Shown here piece after piece: positions 26,251 through 35,434 of a stretch of DNA of 53,150 nt; position 1 is the first letter of the stretch; the number at the start of each line of letters is the position of its first letter. Position numbers and translations under genes: made by a program. Source of the DNA: Aporhodopirellula aestuarii (lineage in GTDB: Bacteria > Planctomycetota > Planctomycetia > Pirellulales > Pirellulaceae); contig NZ_JAMQBK010000018.1 of the NCBI RefSeq assembly GCF_023701485.1, forward strand, positions 1-53,150. Direction: 5' to 3'. Under the pieces are notes generated by a model. The model saw only the letters and a list, made by a program, of their open reading frames with translations, searched no databases and was not told where the DNA came from.

Positions 26251-28179
26251 TTACCGAACCAATCCTTGAGCCCGGAGTCGACGAATCTCGCTAGGAGATT
26301 CCCATCTCGGTGTTTCCCAAATGCTCGGCGCCCGACCGTTCTTCTGAAAATATCTCTTGGTGAAGCTATCACCGCCACTCGGCACTGATGACGACCGCGA
26401 AGAGTTTCCTTGGTTCGAATTTGAGAACAGATTGCTCTGGAAACCGCGTGATGACGACTGCGTCTGCGGTTGTCGGAACTGACTCGACTGAACCCGCTGC
26501 GTCGATTGGAATTGCTGCGGTTGGTGGAACTGCGACGAGGATGAAAATTGGCTCGTTCCATTGATCGGAACCGACTGCACCACACCGTGGCTACTGGTCA
26601 CCGGCATGCCTGAGGTACCGGACTGAACTGGGAAACTCTGAGTCGAGAAACTCTGAACCGGCGACGACGTGTTCGAAACCACCGAGGACGTGCCGGTGGA
26701 GGTGGCAGGTTTGGTCCCGTCAGCCGCCACCGCTTGAGTCGAGGACACGACGGGCGTTGACGGCGCTGTCGATTTTGTAAACACCGATTTTTGTACCCAC
26801 CCTTGAATCTGGCTGTTGTCTTGGACGGCTTCCACCCACAACCAATCCCCCTTGGACAAAGTCACCAAAGCGATCTGATTTTTTCGAACGGTCGCCTTGA
26901 CTTCCGTCCCAACCTTCAACGCCGCCTCGTCTGCGATGACCGACATGTGAATCCCTTTGGATCCCGCTGCTTTGTAATCCACGATGGCACGTTCGATGTC
27001 TCGATCGGAGCGTCTTCCCAGATAGGCGACCCCACGACTCCTGCGAACTTGTCGCCGTTGGTCTTCGGAGAGACTCGAATCACTTATCAACGCGGAGAAC
27101 GCATCAATTGCTAATTCATAATCGCCTTCGTAAAGCCATGTATTGGCTTGACGCATCAACGACTGACTCTGCGGGGCATGGCTGGTCGACTCAATCGCGT
27201 TGTCGTTGGTGGCATCTCTGCCCATCGCGCCGGGCGACGAAGCCCCGATCGGATTGGACGTCGCATTCGCGCTAACAACCGGCGATGGGACGCCCGATGA
27301 CTCGAAATTGCTGCTTGTCCCCATTGATTCTAACCGAATCGCCGCCTGCTCCATCTCTTCTCGTGAAGCGAGGTTATTGGGCTGACGCAGATAAAAGGCA
27401 TCCAACGAAGCATCGAGATTCAGCCACGGACGTTGTCCGGTTGCTTTCTTGACTGCCGCACTGGCGGTGAAAAAGACATCTCGCAACAACAGCCCCGAGG
27501 CAGGACGTTCCGAAAACGCTTTCGCTAATTCCGCGGTGTAAGGCGAATTGGTCCCCGCGCCATCCAACGCGGTTTGTCCTGGTGCGGTGGCGTATGCGAT
27601 CAACGTTCCTTCGGGAATGACGCTTATAGGAGCCAGACCACGGCCCTTGATACTTCGTTTCCAAGCTCGCTCAAACGGATTGTCACGACAACAATCCAGT
27701 ACGATCACGTTCATATTGCTCGCCGACGCATCGAGCGAATCGATGACAAAGTTTTGAGAAACGGTTTTGTATTTCACCGCCGCGGCGTCATGAATGTTCG
27801 CATCGATGGGAACCAAGTAGTTTTCACCGTTGATCTGTAAACCGTGACCGGCGAAGAAGAATAGGGCGAGCCCATTCTTGGGAACCCGTCGACAGAACTC
27901 CGCGATTTCCTGGTCCATTTGCTGCTGGGTTTGGTCGATTCGGGTCGTCACCGCAAACCCTAGGTCCCGAAGCGTTTTGTCCATCAACCTCGCATCATTG
28001 GCTGGGTTCGACAACGCTCCGTTGTGATAGGCGCCGTTGCCGATCACCAACGCATGCATGGACTCAGCTCGGACGTGGTCGGAAAACGCCAACCCGAGTA
28101 ATAACGGCAACAGCAATCCCAGACGCCACGCCGAGTTGCGGTGATCAGAACGGTGATGATTTGATGGTTGATTTTGCAT
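26251..28179 (-). CDS. Secreted caspase-like (C14) protein with TPR-like and SH3-like regions
   Basis: This protein of about 642 residues has an N-terminal signal peptide and then a caspase/metacaspase p20-like domain (about 41-260). It opens with HALVIGNGAYHNGALSNPANDA. The catalytic His lies in FFFAGHG (His112) and the catalytic Cys in VLDCCRDNPF (Cys164). A helical TPR-like segment (about 345-400) and a bacterial SH3-like domain (GTEVKATVRKNQIALVTLSK, WLWVEAVQ, GWVQKSVF) follow. A tail of about 150 residues is very rich in Ser and Gln. The C-terminus is basic. Exported caspase homologues of this kind are common in planctomycetes; substrates are unknown. An in-frame TTG at 28191 is an alternative start. 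Confidence 0.88.
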   Translation of the reverse strand: MQNQPSNHHRSDHRNSAWRLGLLLPLLLGLAFSDHVRAESMHALVIGNGAYHNGALSNPANDARLMDKTLRDLGFAVTTRIDQTQQQMDQEIAEFCRRVPKNGLALFFFAGHGLQINGENYLVPIDANIHDAAAVKYKTVSQNFVIDSLDASASNMNVIVLDCCRDNPFERAWKRSIKGRGLAPISVIPEGTLIAYATAPGQTALDGAGTNSPYTAELAKAFSERPASGLLLRDVFFTASAAVKKATGQRPWLNLDASLDAFYLRQPNNLASREEMEQAAIRLESMGTSSNFESSGVPSPVVSANATSNPIGASSPGAMGRDATNDNAIESTSHAPQSQSLMRQANTWLYEGDYELAIDAFSALISDSSLSEDQRRQVRRSRGVAYLGRRSDRDIERAIVDYKAAGSKGIHMSVIADEAALKVGTEVKATVRKNQIALVTLSKGDWLWVEAVQDNSQIQGWVQKSVFTKSTAPSTPVVSSTQAVAADGTKPATSTGTSSVVSNTSSPVQSFSTQSFPVQSGTSGMPVTSSHGVVQSVPINGTSQFSSSSQFHQPQQFQSTQRVQSSQFRQPQTQSSSRGFQSNLFSNSNQGNSSRSSSVPSGGDSFTKRYFQKNGRAPSIWETPRWESPSEIRRLRAQGLVR

Positions 28180-28634
28180 TTCGAAAGCCAATGAAATGGA
28201 GTTCCACCTGTACTGCCAAGGCAGCTGCGCCGTCGCATCGCATCTGAGCGGATACCTTTAACATAGGATTCCTGACACGCTTCCGGACATATTACAGGCT
28301 TTTTTTCAATTTTTCAGACACAGATGCAGCAATCGTCCGCTGGTCGGCGGTGATCCAGATCCAATCGGCCCCGCGTTGCCCAGCAACACGCTCATCCCGC
28401 TCATCCCGCTCCGCCCGCTCGCCCCCTCTCTGCCAGACGAGGCGGCGAAGGTGGTTTTGAGCGTGTATCCGTCGAATTTGAGTCGGCCTCCATCGCGTCA
28501 ATCCACGACGCAATCGATCAGCGCCGCGGTCCGGTTGTGAGCGGCTTTGAGGAGGCTCCTCGGCTTGGTACCATCCTCGTTTTCCCGGATTCCAGACACC
28601 GGCCTCCAGACATCAGCTATCAGGTTTTTTCGCG
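28180..28634. other. Divergent intergenic region
   Basis: It lies between the caspase-like gene and trpC. It includes a low-complexity stretch near 28388-28425 built on GCTCATCCC/GCTCGCCCC units. No gene was recognised. Confidence 0.45.
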
Positions 28635-29417
28635 GTGACGATTCTCGACGATATTCTTGTCAAAACGCGGGCCACGATCGAACGAGATCGACAACTCGTC
28701 CCCCAACAGCAACTCGCGGATGCGGTCGCGTCACTCCCTCCGTGTCGCGATTTCCACGCCGCATTGGCGGCAGGCCATGAGGTACGTCTGATCGCCGAAG
28801 TGAAACGGGCGAGCCCCTCGGCAGGACTGATTCGCGAAGACTTCGATCCGCCTACCATCGCCCGGGCGTACGAAGCGGGCGGAGCCGCGTGCATCAGCGT
28901 GCTGACGGACGAACCGTTTTTCCAAGGTTCGCTGGACTACTTGCGGGCCGTCCGCAAAAGCGTCGATCTACCGATCTTGCGTAAGGATTTTATCGTCGAC
29001 GAATACCAATTGCTGCAGGCACGCGTCGCCGGTGCCGACGCGGTCTTGTTAATCGCGGAATGTCTCACGCCATCCGAATTAATCACGCTCGACGAACAAG
29101 CATCACGGCTCGGACTACAAACGCTGATCGAGCTGTATGAACCCCAAAACCTCGCCGCGGTCCTGGCCACAAACACCCGTCTCGTCGGGATCAATAACCG
29201 TGATTTGAGAACATTCCACACCGACCTGGAACACACCATCCGTTTGGCGAAGGACATCCCGTCGGACCGCCTGATCGTGGGTGAGAGCGGCATCCGCACC
29301 CACGACGACGTCTTGCATCTCAAAGCGGGCGGCGTCAAAGGCATCTTGGTGGGTGAGTCGTTGATGAGGCAACCCAACATCACCGAGGCAACGCGGCGAC
29401 TGTTAGGCACCGCGTGA
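28635..29417 (+). CDS. trpC: Indole-3-glycerol-phosphate synthase
   Basis: This 260-residue TIM-barrel enzyme of tryptophan biosynthesis closes the indole ring of carboxyphenylamino-deoxyribulose phosphate. The conserved elements are present: IAEVKRASPSAG with the catalytic Lys57, PILRKDFIVDEYQ, LIELYEP, GINNRDL and the phosphate-binding VGESGI and GVKGILVGESLM. The length matches monofunctional TrpC. The start codon is GTG at 28635; an ATG in this position is not available in frame. No other trp genes are nearby, so the pathway is dispersed, as is usual in planctomycetes. Confidence 0.96.
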   Translation: MTILDDILVKTRATIERDRQLVPQQQLADAVASLPPCRDFHAALAAGHEVRLIAEVKRASPSAGLIREDFDPPTIARAYEAGGAACISVLTDEPFFQGSLDYLRAVRKSVDLPILRKDFIVDEYQLLQARVAGADAVLLIAECLTPSELITLDEQASRLGLQTLIELYEPQNLAAVLATNTRLVGINNRDLRTFHTDLEHTIRLAKDIPSDRLIVGESGIRTHDDVLHLKAGGVKGILVGESLMRQPNITEATRRLLGTA

Positions 29418-29529
29418 GATGCCTAGTGCCAAAGACAGCCAGTCTTTCATGCTCACAATAGACGCCCACCGCGAGAAGTCAGCCTCACTGGAGGTCTAAC
29501 CCGTCGACGGGAATGCGAAACCAGCAGGT

Positions 29530-31806
29530 TCAATCGGCGGTCGCTTTCATCCGGATACAATCGACGTAATAGCTCTTCACGCCGTTGACGTTCTCTTCGA
29601 CAAGCCCGTGGATGTCGGTGTAGAAACCGGGGAATTTCTCGTTGAACTTACGAGCAAACTGCAGGTATTCGACGATCGTTCGATTGAAACACTCGCCAGG
29701 GATGAGCAGCGGAATGCCGGGTGGATAGGGCGTCAACAGCACCGCCGTCACGCGGCCAAGCAGATTATCGATTTCGACGCGATCGATTTCACGATGCGTC
29801 ATCATCGCATAGGCATCTGACGGCTTCATCGCCGGATCCATGTCCGAAAGATACATCTCGGTGGTGACCCGTGCGATGTCGTTTTCTTTGTAGGTTTCGT
29901 GAATCGATTGACTGAGGTCCTTCAGACCGATTCGTTCATATTGCGGGAACTGCGCGACGAACTCGGGAAGGATCTTCCACATCGGCAGGTTTTTGTCGTA
30001 GTCATCTTTGAACTGCTGCAGGGCGCTCACCAACGTATTCCAACGACCTTTGGTGATACCAATCGTGAACATGATGAAGAACGAATAGAGCCCTGCCTTC
30101 TCCACGATCACGCCATGTTCCGCGAGATAGCGGGTCACGATCGATGCGGGGATACCGGTTTCGGCAAACTGGCCGTTTAGGTTCAGCCCCGGCGTGACGA
30201 CGGTACCCTTGATCGGGTCGAGCATGTTGAAACCGGGCGCGATGTTGCCGAAGCCGTGCCATTCGTCATCCGCTTCCAACATCCAATCGGCTTGAGTACC
30301 GATGCCATGTTCAGGAATTTCATCCGGCCCCCAAACTTGGAACCACCAATCATCACCCCATTCGGCGTCGACCTTGCGCATCGCACGGCGAAAATTCATC
30401 GCCTCGAGGATCGATTCTTCGACGAGGGCTGTGCCGCCCGGTGGTTCCATCATCGCCGCGGCAACATCACACGACGCGATGATGGCGTACTGCGGTGACG
30501 TCGACGAATGCATCAAATAGGCTTCGTTGAAAACGTGCCGATCGAGTTTATGGTTCTTCGGCTCTTTGACGAGAATCTGCGACGCCTGAGAAATCCCGGC
30601 CAACAGTTTGTGGGTCGAGTGTGTGGCAAAAACCATCGATTCTTCACATGTGTCGCGGTCGCGTCCGATCGCGTGCATGTTTTGATAGAAGTCATGGAAG
30701 GTCGCGTGGGGCAACCAGGCTTCGTCAAAGTGCAATGTGCCGATCTGCCCGTCGAGAAGCTCCTTGAGCATTTCGACGTTGTAAACGATGCCATCGTAGG
30801 TCGACTGCGTGATGGTCAGAATTCGCGGCTTGCGATCCGGGTTGGCGGCCTGAGCGGCGCGGGCAAACGGGTTGGCTTCGATCTTCTTTTGGATGTTCTC
30901 GGGATGGAATTCCTCGAGAGGAATCGGTCCGATCAATCCGAGGTGATTGCGTTTCGGAGTTAGGAACACCGGTACCGCACCGGTCATGATGATCGAGTGC
31001 AAGATCGATTTATGACAATTTCGATCGACGACGACGATGTCGCCAGAGGCAACCGTCGAGTGCCACACCATCTTGTTGGACGTCGACGTGCCGTTAGTGA
31101 CAAAAAAGCAGTGGTCAGCGTCAAAAATCCTGGCGGCGTTTCGTTCCGACGCGGCAACCGGTCCGGTGTGGTCGAGCAATTGCCCGAGTTCTTCAACCGC
31201 ATTGCAGACGTCGGCACGTAACATGTTCTCACCAAAAAATTGGTGGAACATTCTGCCCACGGGGCTCTTCAAAAATGCGACGCCGCCGGAGTGACCGGGG
31301 CAGTGCCAGGAATAGGATCCGTCACGCGCGTAGTCCATTAACGCGCGAAAGAACGGCGGTGCGAGACTGTCGGTATAGGCACGGGCCTCATGCAAGATAT
31401 GCCGGGCAACAAATTTCGGCGTGTCCTCAAACATGTGAATGAACCCATGCAGTTCACGCAAAATGTCGTTGGGAATATGCGCCGACGTCCGCGTTTCGCC
31501 GTACAGAAAGATCGGAATGTCGTTGTTTTTAAACCGAATCTCTTGAATGAACTCGCGGAGCATCGTTATCGCGGGGCCCTCGTCCTCATCGTCCGAGAGG
31601 ACTTCCTCGTCGTCGATTGAGAGGATGAATGCCGACGCGCGCGACTGTTGCTGCGCGAACTGGGAGAGGTCGCCGTAACTGGTCGCACCGATGACTTCCG
31701 TCCCCTCCTCTTCGATCGCTTCGGCAAGGGCACGAATACCTAGGCCCGATGCGTTCTCGGAGCGGAAATCTTCATCGATAATGAGAATGGGGAAACGAAA
31801 CTTCAT
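29530..31806 (-). CDS. Arginine/lysine/ornithine decarboxylase (PLP, fold type I)
   Basis: This 758-residue enzyme is of the inducible AdiA/LdcI/SpeC type. A receiver-like wing domain lies at the N-terminus (FPILIIDEDF.., with a highly acidic loop DDEEVLSDDEDEG at about 65-77). The aspartate-aminotransferase-fold core has DxxW as HFDEAW (Asp361), and the PLP lysine lies in SxHK as THSTHK (Lys400). The C-terminal domain starts near residue 630. It makes agmatine, cadaverine or putrescine for acid resistance or polyamine synthesis; substrate choice cannot be read by eye, though arginine is the commonest for this length and lineage. No antiporter or speB neighbour is present. Confidence 0.93.
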   Translation of the reverse strand: MKFRFPILIIDEDFRSENASGLGIRALAEAIEEEGTEVIGATSYGDLSQFAQQQSRASAFILSIDDEEVLSDDEDEGPAITMLREFIQEIRFKNNDIPIFLYGETRTSAHIPNDILRELHGFIHMFEDTPKFVARHILHEARAYTDSLAPPFFRALMDYARDGSYSWHCPGHSGGVAFLKSPVGRMFHQFFGENMLRADVCNAVEELGQLLDHTGPVAASERNAARIFDADHCFFVTNGTSTSNKMVWHSTVASGDIVVVDRNCHKSILHSIIMTGAVPVFLTPKRNHLGLIGPIPLEEFHPENIQKKIEANPFARAAQAANPDRKPRILTITQSTYDGIVYNVEMLKELLDGQIGTLHFDEAWLPHATFHDFYQNMHAIGRDRDTCEESMVFATHSTHKLLAGISQASQILVKEPKNHKLDRHVFNEAYLMHSSTSPQYAIIASCDVAAAMMEPPGGTALVEESILEAMNFRRAMRKVDAEWGDDWWFQVWGPDEIPEHGIGTQADWMLEADDEWHGFGNIAPGFNMLDPIKGTVVTPGLNLNGQFAETGIPASIVTRYLAEHGVIVEKAGLYSFFIMFTIGITKGRWNTLVSALQQFKDDYDKNLPMWKILPEFVAQFPQYERIGLKDLSQSIHETYKENDIARVTTEMYLSDMDPAMKPSDAYAMMTHREIDRVEIDNLLGRVTAVLLTPYPPGIPLLIPGECFNRTIVEYLQFARKFNEKFPGFYTDIHGLVEENVNGVKSYYVDCIRMKATAD

Positions 31807-32128
31807 TCGGAATCTTTCTGGTGGTCTTGGATAGGGCGGCGAATTCTACGCGCTGCCGCCCTGAGATCAAAGATGAGCGTTTTTACGCAATATCGAGAGA
31901 ATTCGATCGACCGAGGCCCTGCCGGGCAACCAAAGAGGCCCTTTGATGGCGATACTCGGATCAATCGGGCTTATAAAGAATCATCAAGAATAGCCGATTA
32001 CGACATGGCAACGAGGCGTCTCAAACCCGGAAACGCCACCGAATTGCCTCAACCGGTGTCGCCACATAAAAAAACCACCGAGCCGAAGCCCGGTGGTCGC
32101 AAAATCATATTCGCAATTTCCAGCGGCC
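31807..32128. other. Intergenic region between decarboxylase and secreted protein genes
   Basis: It holds the terminator at 32068-32097 and the promoter region of the decarboxylase. No gene was recognised. Confidence 0.5.
32068..32097 (-). terminator. Rho-independent terminator of the large secreted protein gene
   Basis: On the minus strand ACCACCGGGC and GCTCGGTGGT form a 10-base stem with one mismatch and a short TTCG tetraloop, followed by six to seven T. It is about 30 bases beyond the stop codon. Confidence 0.88.
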
Positions 32129-33865
32129 TTAGAATTGGCCGTTATTCTGCTGCATCTTCTTCATTTGAGCTTCACGGATGGCTCCCCCGATCGCACGCAA
32201 CAGGCCATCGCCGAGCACAATGCTGCTGCGCTGTCCGTTGTCAATCGCTTTGCTGACCACGCGAAGCGTTCCGGCATCGTCTGCCCGCGAAAGTGCGTCG
32301 ATCATCGAAGCGATCGCATCATTCGGTTCAACGGATTGAGCGAATTGCAAAATCGGCATCAGGTTCAGCTCGAAACGGGCCAAATCGTCGCTCGGGGCAA
32401 CCGGGCTACCCGCACCATCAATCATCTCTTTCATCAGATCGATGCTTTGGTCACCCAACGCGACATAGACGGCTTTCTCGCCGGTACCGATGTGTACCCG
32501 AACGGTGTCGCCAAAAATCTTGCGGACTTCGTCTTCCTTGGCCGGCACTTCCGCTTCGACCAAGTGCATGGTCACACCCTTGTAGGTGTCCCGATCAAAT
32601 TCGAAACGGGGTGCGTCACCACGACCTTGCAGTTTGTTCGCGATATCTTTGACGATCGAAGCGGCTTCGCCACCGTCAGCAACAAAGCAGCCCATGACGA
32701 ACTTCATCGAACCGGCGTCGGTGAGCAACAACGCCCCCGCATCGACTTTACCTTCTTCGTAGGACGAAAGTGCCAAGTCGGCGAGTCGTTTGACAACGTC
32801 GGTGGCCTCATTGATTTCCGATTCGCTGAGTCGGTTCGATTGGCCGAGCATGGTGCCGACCATCTTCATTGCGTTTTCGATGCTGCCGCGGGCAGTTTCA
32901 ATGGTTTCTGGACTGATCGAAGCGGCGGCGTGGAAATAACCTGCCGCGTCATCACGCACCACCATCGAGTAAGCCGACGGAACCGGCTTTTGCTCGGAAT
33001 AAACTCGCGCGAGCTTGGTTCCTGGAATCGCGGTGAACGATGCATCGACGACGATACGGCGTCCCGTCGCGTCGATATCCACACCCACCATCAGATCATC
33101 AGTTTGGCTAATAACCTGCTCGAGCTGCTCCATCGACTGCTCCGCGTATTCGCGAGCCGATGCGGCTTCATCACCCTGACGCGACATAGCTTGATCGAAA
33201 CCTTGACGCAATTGCCCGATCAACGCGTCGCGAACCGCGGCTGGGATTTGTTGCATGTCCAATCGGATCGCGATGTCGTAGTCCGATCCCATTTGAGAGA
33301 TCACCGACGAAGGATCCGCGGGAACCCGGTCGAGCACGCTGCGGTTGCGTGCGAGCACCGCCCAATTGCCCATCTGGCGAATGAAAACGGTGTTCGCCCC
33401 GATTGCGACGACGAGTGTCCCGTCGTCGAGTTCATCGGCGGGGCCGGTTTGGGCTTCAAGCCGTTTGAGAACGGTTTTGACGTCCGAAGTGGGAACGAGT
33501 GCGATCGGTTCAGGTGTTCCGTCAACGAGCGGCACCAAAATGCCAACCGGTTGGCTGGTGTCGACACCTTGGGTGAACGTACCCGCCATCATCGCGAACA
33601 TGCCGCCAAACTGAGGCTGGCCGAGCGCGCCGCTGAGGTAATTCAAATCCTGCGTCAATTGGTTAACGCTGCCAATGGTCACAACCACAACGGGCTCGGT
33701 CGTGGTGGCGACGGCGTTTGGCGAATCGCTCGGTGCGCCGGGCGTCAGAGCTTCTTGTGCTGAAAGGCTGTTCACGGGCAGCAACGTTGCCGCGGAAGTG
33801 GCCAACAGAGCGGTCGCGAGAGCGACCGAACGAGAGAAACGGCAAGGGGCAAACAAACGTCTCAC
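32129..33865 (-). CDS. Large secreted protein of unknown function
   Basis: This 578-residue protein has a strong signal peptide (VALATALLATSAATLLPVNSLSAQ). The mature part alternates hydrophobic strands and helices with motifs such as GDDYDIAIRLDMQQIPAAVRD-like text near residue 190, QPVGILVPLVDGTPEPIALV and AGYFHAAASISPETIETARG. No catalytic motif or known domain was recognised. Planctomycetes have conserved exported proteins of this size and style. A clear terminator follows, so it is probably monocistronic. The long plus-strand open frame across it is a shadow. Confidence 0.8.
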   Translation of the reverse strand: MRRLFAPCRFSRSVALATALLATSAATLLPVNSLSAQEALTPGAPSDSPNAVATTTEPVVVVTIGSVNQLTQDLNYLSGALGQPQFGGMFAMMAGTFTQGVDTSQPVGILVPLVDGTPEPIALVPTSDVKTVLKRLEAQTGPADELDDGTLVVAIGANTVFIRQMGNWAVLARNRSVLDRVPADPSSVISQMGSDYDIAIRLDMQQIPAAVRDALIGQLRQGFDQAMSRQGDEAASAREYAEQSMEQLEQVISQTDDLMVGVDIDATGRRIVVDASFTAIPGTKLARVYSEQKPVPSAYSMVVRDDAAGYFHAAASISPETIETARGSIENAMKMVGTMLGQSNRLSESEINEATDVVKRLADLALSSYEEGKVDAGALLLTDAGSMKFVMGCFVADGGEAASIVKDIANKLQGRGDAPRFEFDRDTYKGVTMHLVEAEVPAKEDEVRKIFGDTVRVHIGTGEKAVYVALGDQSIDLMKEMIDGAGSPVAPSDDLARFELNLMPILQFAQSVEPNDAIASMIDALSRADDAGTLRVVSKAIDNGQRSSIVLGDGLLRAIGGAIREAQMKKMQQNNGQF

Positions 33866-34168
33866 GAAAACATCCTTTGAGTTTTTTACAGATCGAAAGC
33901 GACGGCAGAATCAATCGCGGTGCAATTGTAGCGCCGCCGGTAAGGTTACGGTCGAGATAGATCGAAACAAGCTGGGCAGTCCCGAATTCAACAGAATCCA
34001 GAACACGGGAAGCCGCTCGCCCATCAGTACCCGGCCGCCATACGCATGGTTTCAGAAAAATCGAAATATTTGTCTGTCCCTCCTCCGCCCATGCGTTTTG
34101 CAGCCAGCTTGAACGCAATCACACCACCCGCCCCAGCGGCAAATCACAGCACACCCGCTGGAACGCAA
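33866..34168. other. Intergenic region
   Basis: It lies upstream of the secreted protein gene and downstream of the voltage-sensor-like gene. A direct repeat GAACGCAATCAC occurs near 34112 and 34159. Nothing else was seen. Confidence 0.4.
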
Positions 34169-35323
34169 TCACGCGTCTAGCATTCGCTTGTCGAGCCGAT
34201 CGGGCAACTCAAGTTTTTCGTCGAAACCTGACACTTCCCCGTCCGAGACTCCAGATGGGTCCGGTGAGTTCTCCTCATCTCTCGAATCCTCAGGGTCCGA
34301 GTCGGTATCCCGCGTCGCAATTTCCCGTTCCAATCGGGCGATCAGCAACCGGATCAAACGCGCCTCGCGCTGCGTGACGACCAACTCTTCCCGCAGTCGC
34401 TTGAGTTGTTTTTCAGGCGTTTTGCGGAACAACCGCGTCGATACGTCCAGCAAAACCAATGCCCGAAACGCTTTGAGCACCATCCCTCGCAACCGATAGG
34501 CCCTCGCGAGCTTCGTCAGCTGCGGCAGTTTGGCGAGCTTCGCCAGTCGCGTCCCGCGCATCGCCTGCATCGACCGCAAAAACGAGAAAAACGGCAATGC
34601 GATAATCGCGATGTCGACCCAGTGACGGCGGATGTAGTCGATCTTTTTCTCGGCGATCGAAACCATCAAAATGAATTCCGCAGCGAACGCGAACCAAATC
34701 ACCCCCGTCCCCACATGCAACGAAACCCGCAGCCACTGGTAGCGAGCGACCTGGTCTTTGAGCATGAATTCGACAATCAAAACGGGCAGAATCAGCATCG
34801 CGATGCCGATCATCGGCACGCTAAAGTGCTGCTCGAGCCGCCGCCTCAGTCGCCGATTGGGTCGCTGCCATCCGAGCCCCGGTAGCCACAAGTATCCATG
34901 CATTTCGGCACTTTTGGCACACATGCGGAGCGACGGACAGATGCAAAACACCAGCGAATGGAGATGGAACCACCGCGTCGCCCACGTTTTTGGGCGGATG
35001 ATCCAGTGGTAAATCGATTCCAAGACCACGATTGGCCAAATCAATCCCATCGCGCCTATCGCGAGACTCTCCAGCCAAACCTGCGTGGGCGAAGCCGGCC
35101 CGAGAGAAAAGGCTGCCGCATTGTCGTCCGCCACCAACGCCGTTTCGGCATCACCCCGGTCGAGTTTCTCAGTCATCGCCACGCCGGTTGCGACTGTTTT
35201 TTCTCGGATCGATGGCACGTCGACCCAAATCACGATCAACACCGCTTGGCAGATCAGAAAAACCACCGCCAATGAAAACATCAGCGGCGCCGTGAGAACG
35301 GCAATTCGGGTGTGGATCAACAT
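34169..35323 (-). CDS. Voltage-sensor-like membrane protein
   Basis: This 384-residue protein has about six hydrophobic helices. The last is followed by a segment with a basic residue at nearly every third or fourth position (RGTRLAKLAKLPQLTKLARAYR), like the S4 helix of voltage-gated channels; the preceding helix WVDIAIIALPFFSFLRSMQ resembles S3. No pore loop with a TVGYG-type filter is visible. After the S4-like region comes a coiled coil (EKQLKRLREELVVTQREARL) and then an acidic Ser/Asp-rich tail. The layout resembles voltage-sensor-only proteins or a channel lacking its pore domain. The function is unproven. It is divergent from larC. Confidence 0.6.
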   Translation of the reverse strand: MLIHTRIAVLTAPLMFSLAVVFLICQAVLIVIWVDVPSIREKTVATGVAMTEKLDRGDAETALVADDNAAAFSLGPASPTQVWLESLAIGAMGLIWPIVVLESIYHWIIRPKTWATRWFHLHSLVFCICPSLRMCAKSAEMHGYLWLPGLGWQRPNRRLRRRLEQHFSVPMIGIAMLILPVLIVEFMLKDQVARYQWLRVSLHVGTGVIWFAFAAEFILMVSIAEKKIDYIRRHWVDIAIIALPFFSFLRSMQAMRGTRLAKLAKLPQLTKLARAYRLRGMVLKAFRALVLLDVSTRLFRKTPEKQLKRLREELVVTQREARLIRLLIARLEREIATRDTDSDPEDSRDEENSPDPSGVSDGEVSGFDEKLELPDRLDKRMLDA

Positions 35324-35434
35324 GACAAAATGGGACCCGCGGTGGTGTGCGGAGTCAATCGGTCGGGCTCGGTTTGCGTTGCGATTCCGATGGGGTGCTT
35401 GGTAAAACCACGCCGCTTTGTTGTACTATCGCTC

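Noticed and set aside
25946..26388. Plus-strand frames between the sigma factor and caspase genes
   Set aside because: Arg/Ser-rich translations spanning tandem repeats and antisense to real genes; no family resemblance.
32093..33763. 556-codon plus-strand open frame antisense to the large secreted protein
   Set aside because: Its translation is rich in Arg and His with no domain pattern, while the opposite strand encodes a signal peptide and regular protein. It is a GC-codon shadow.
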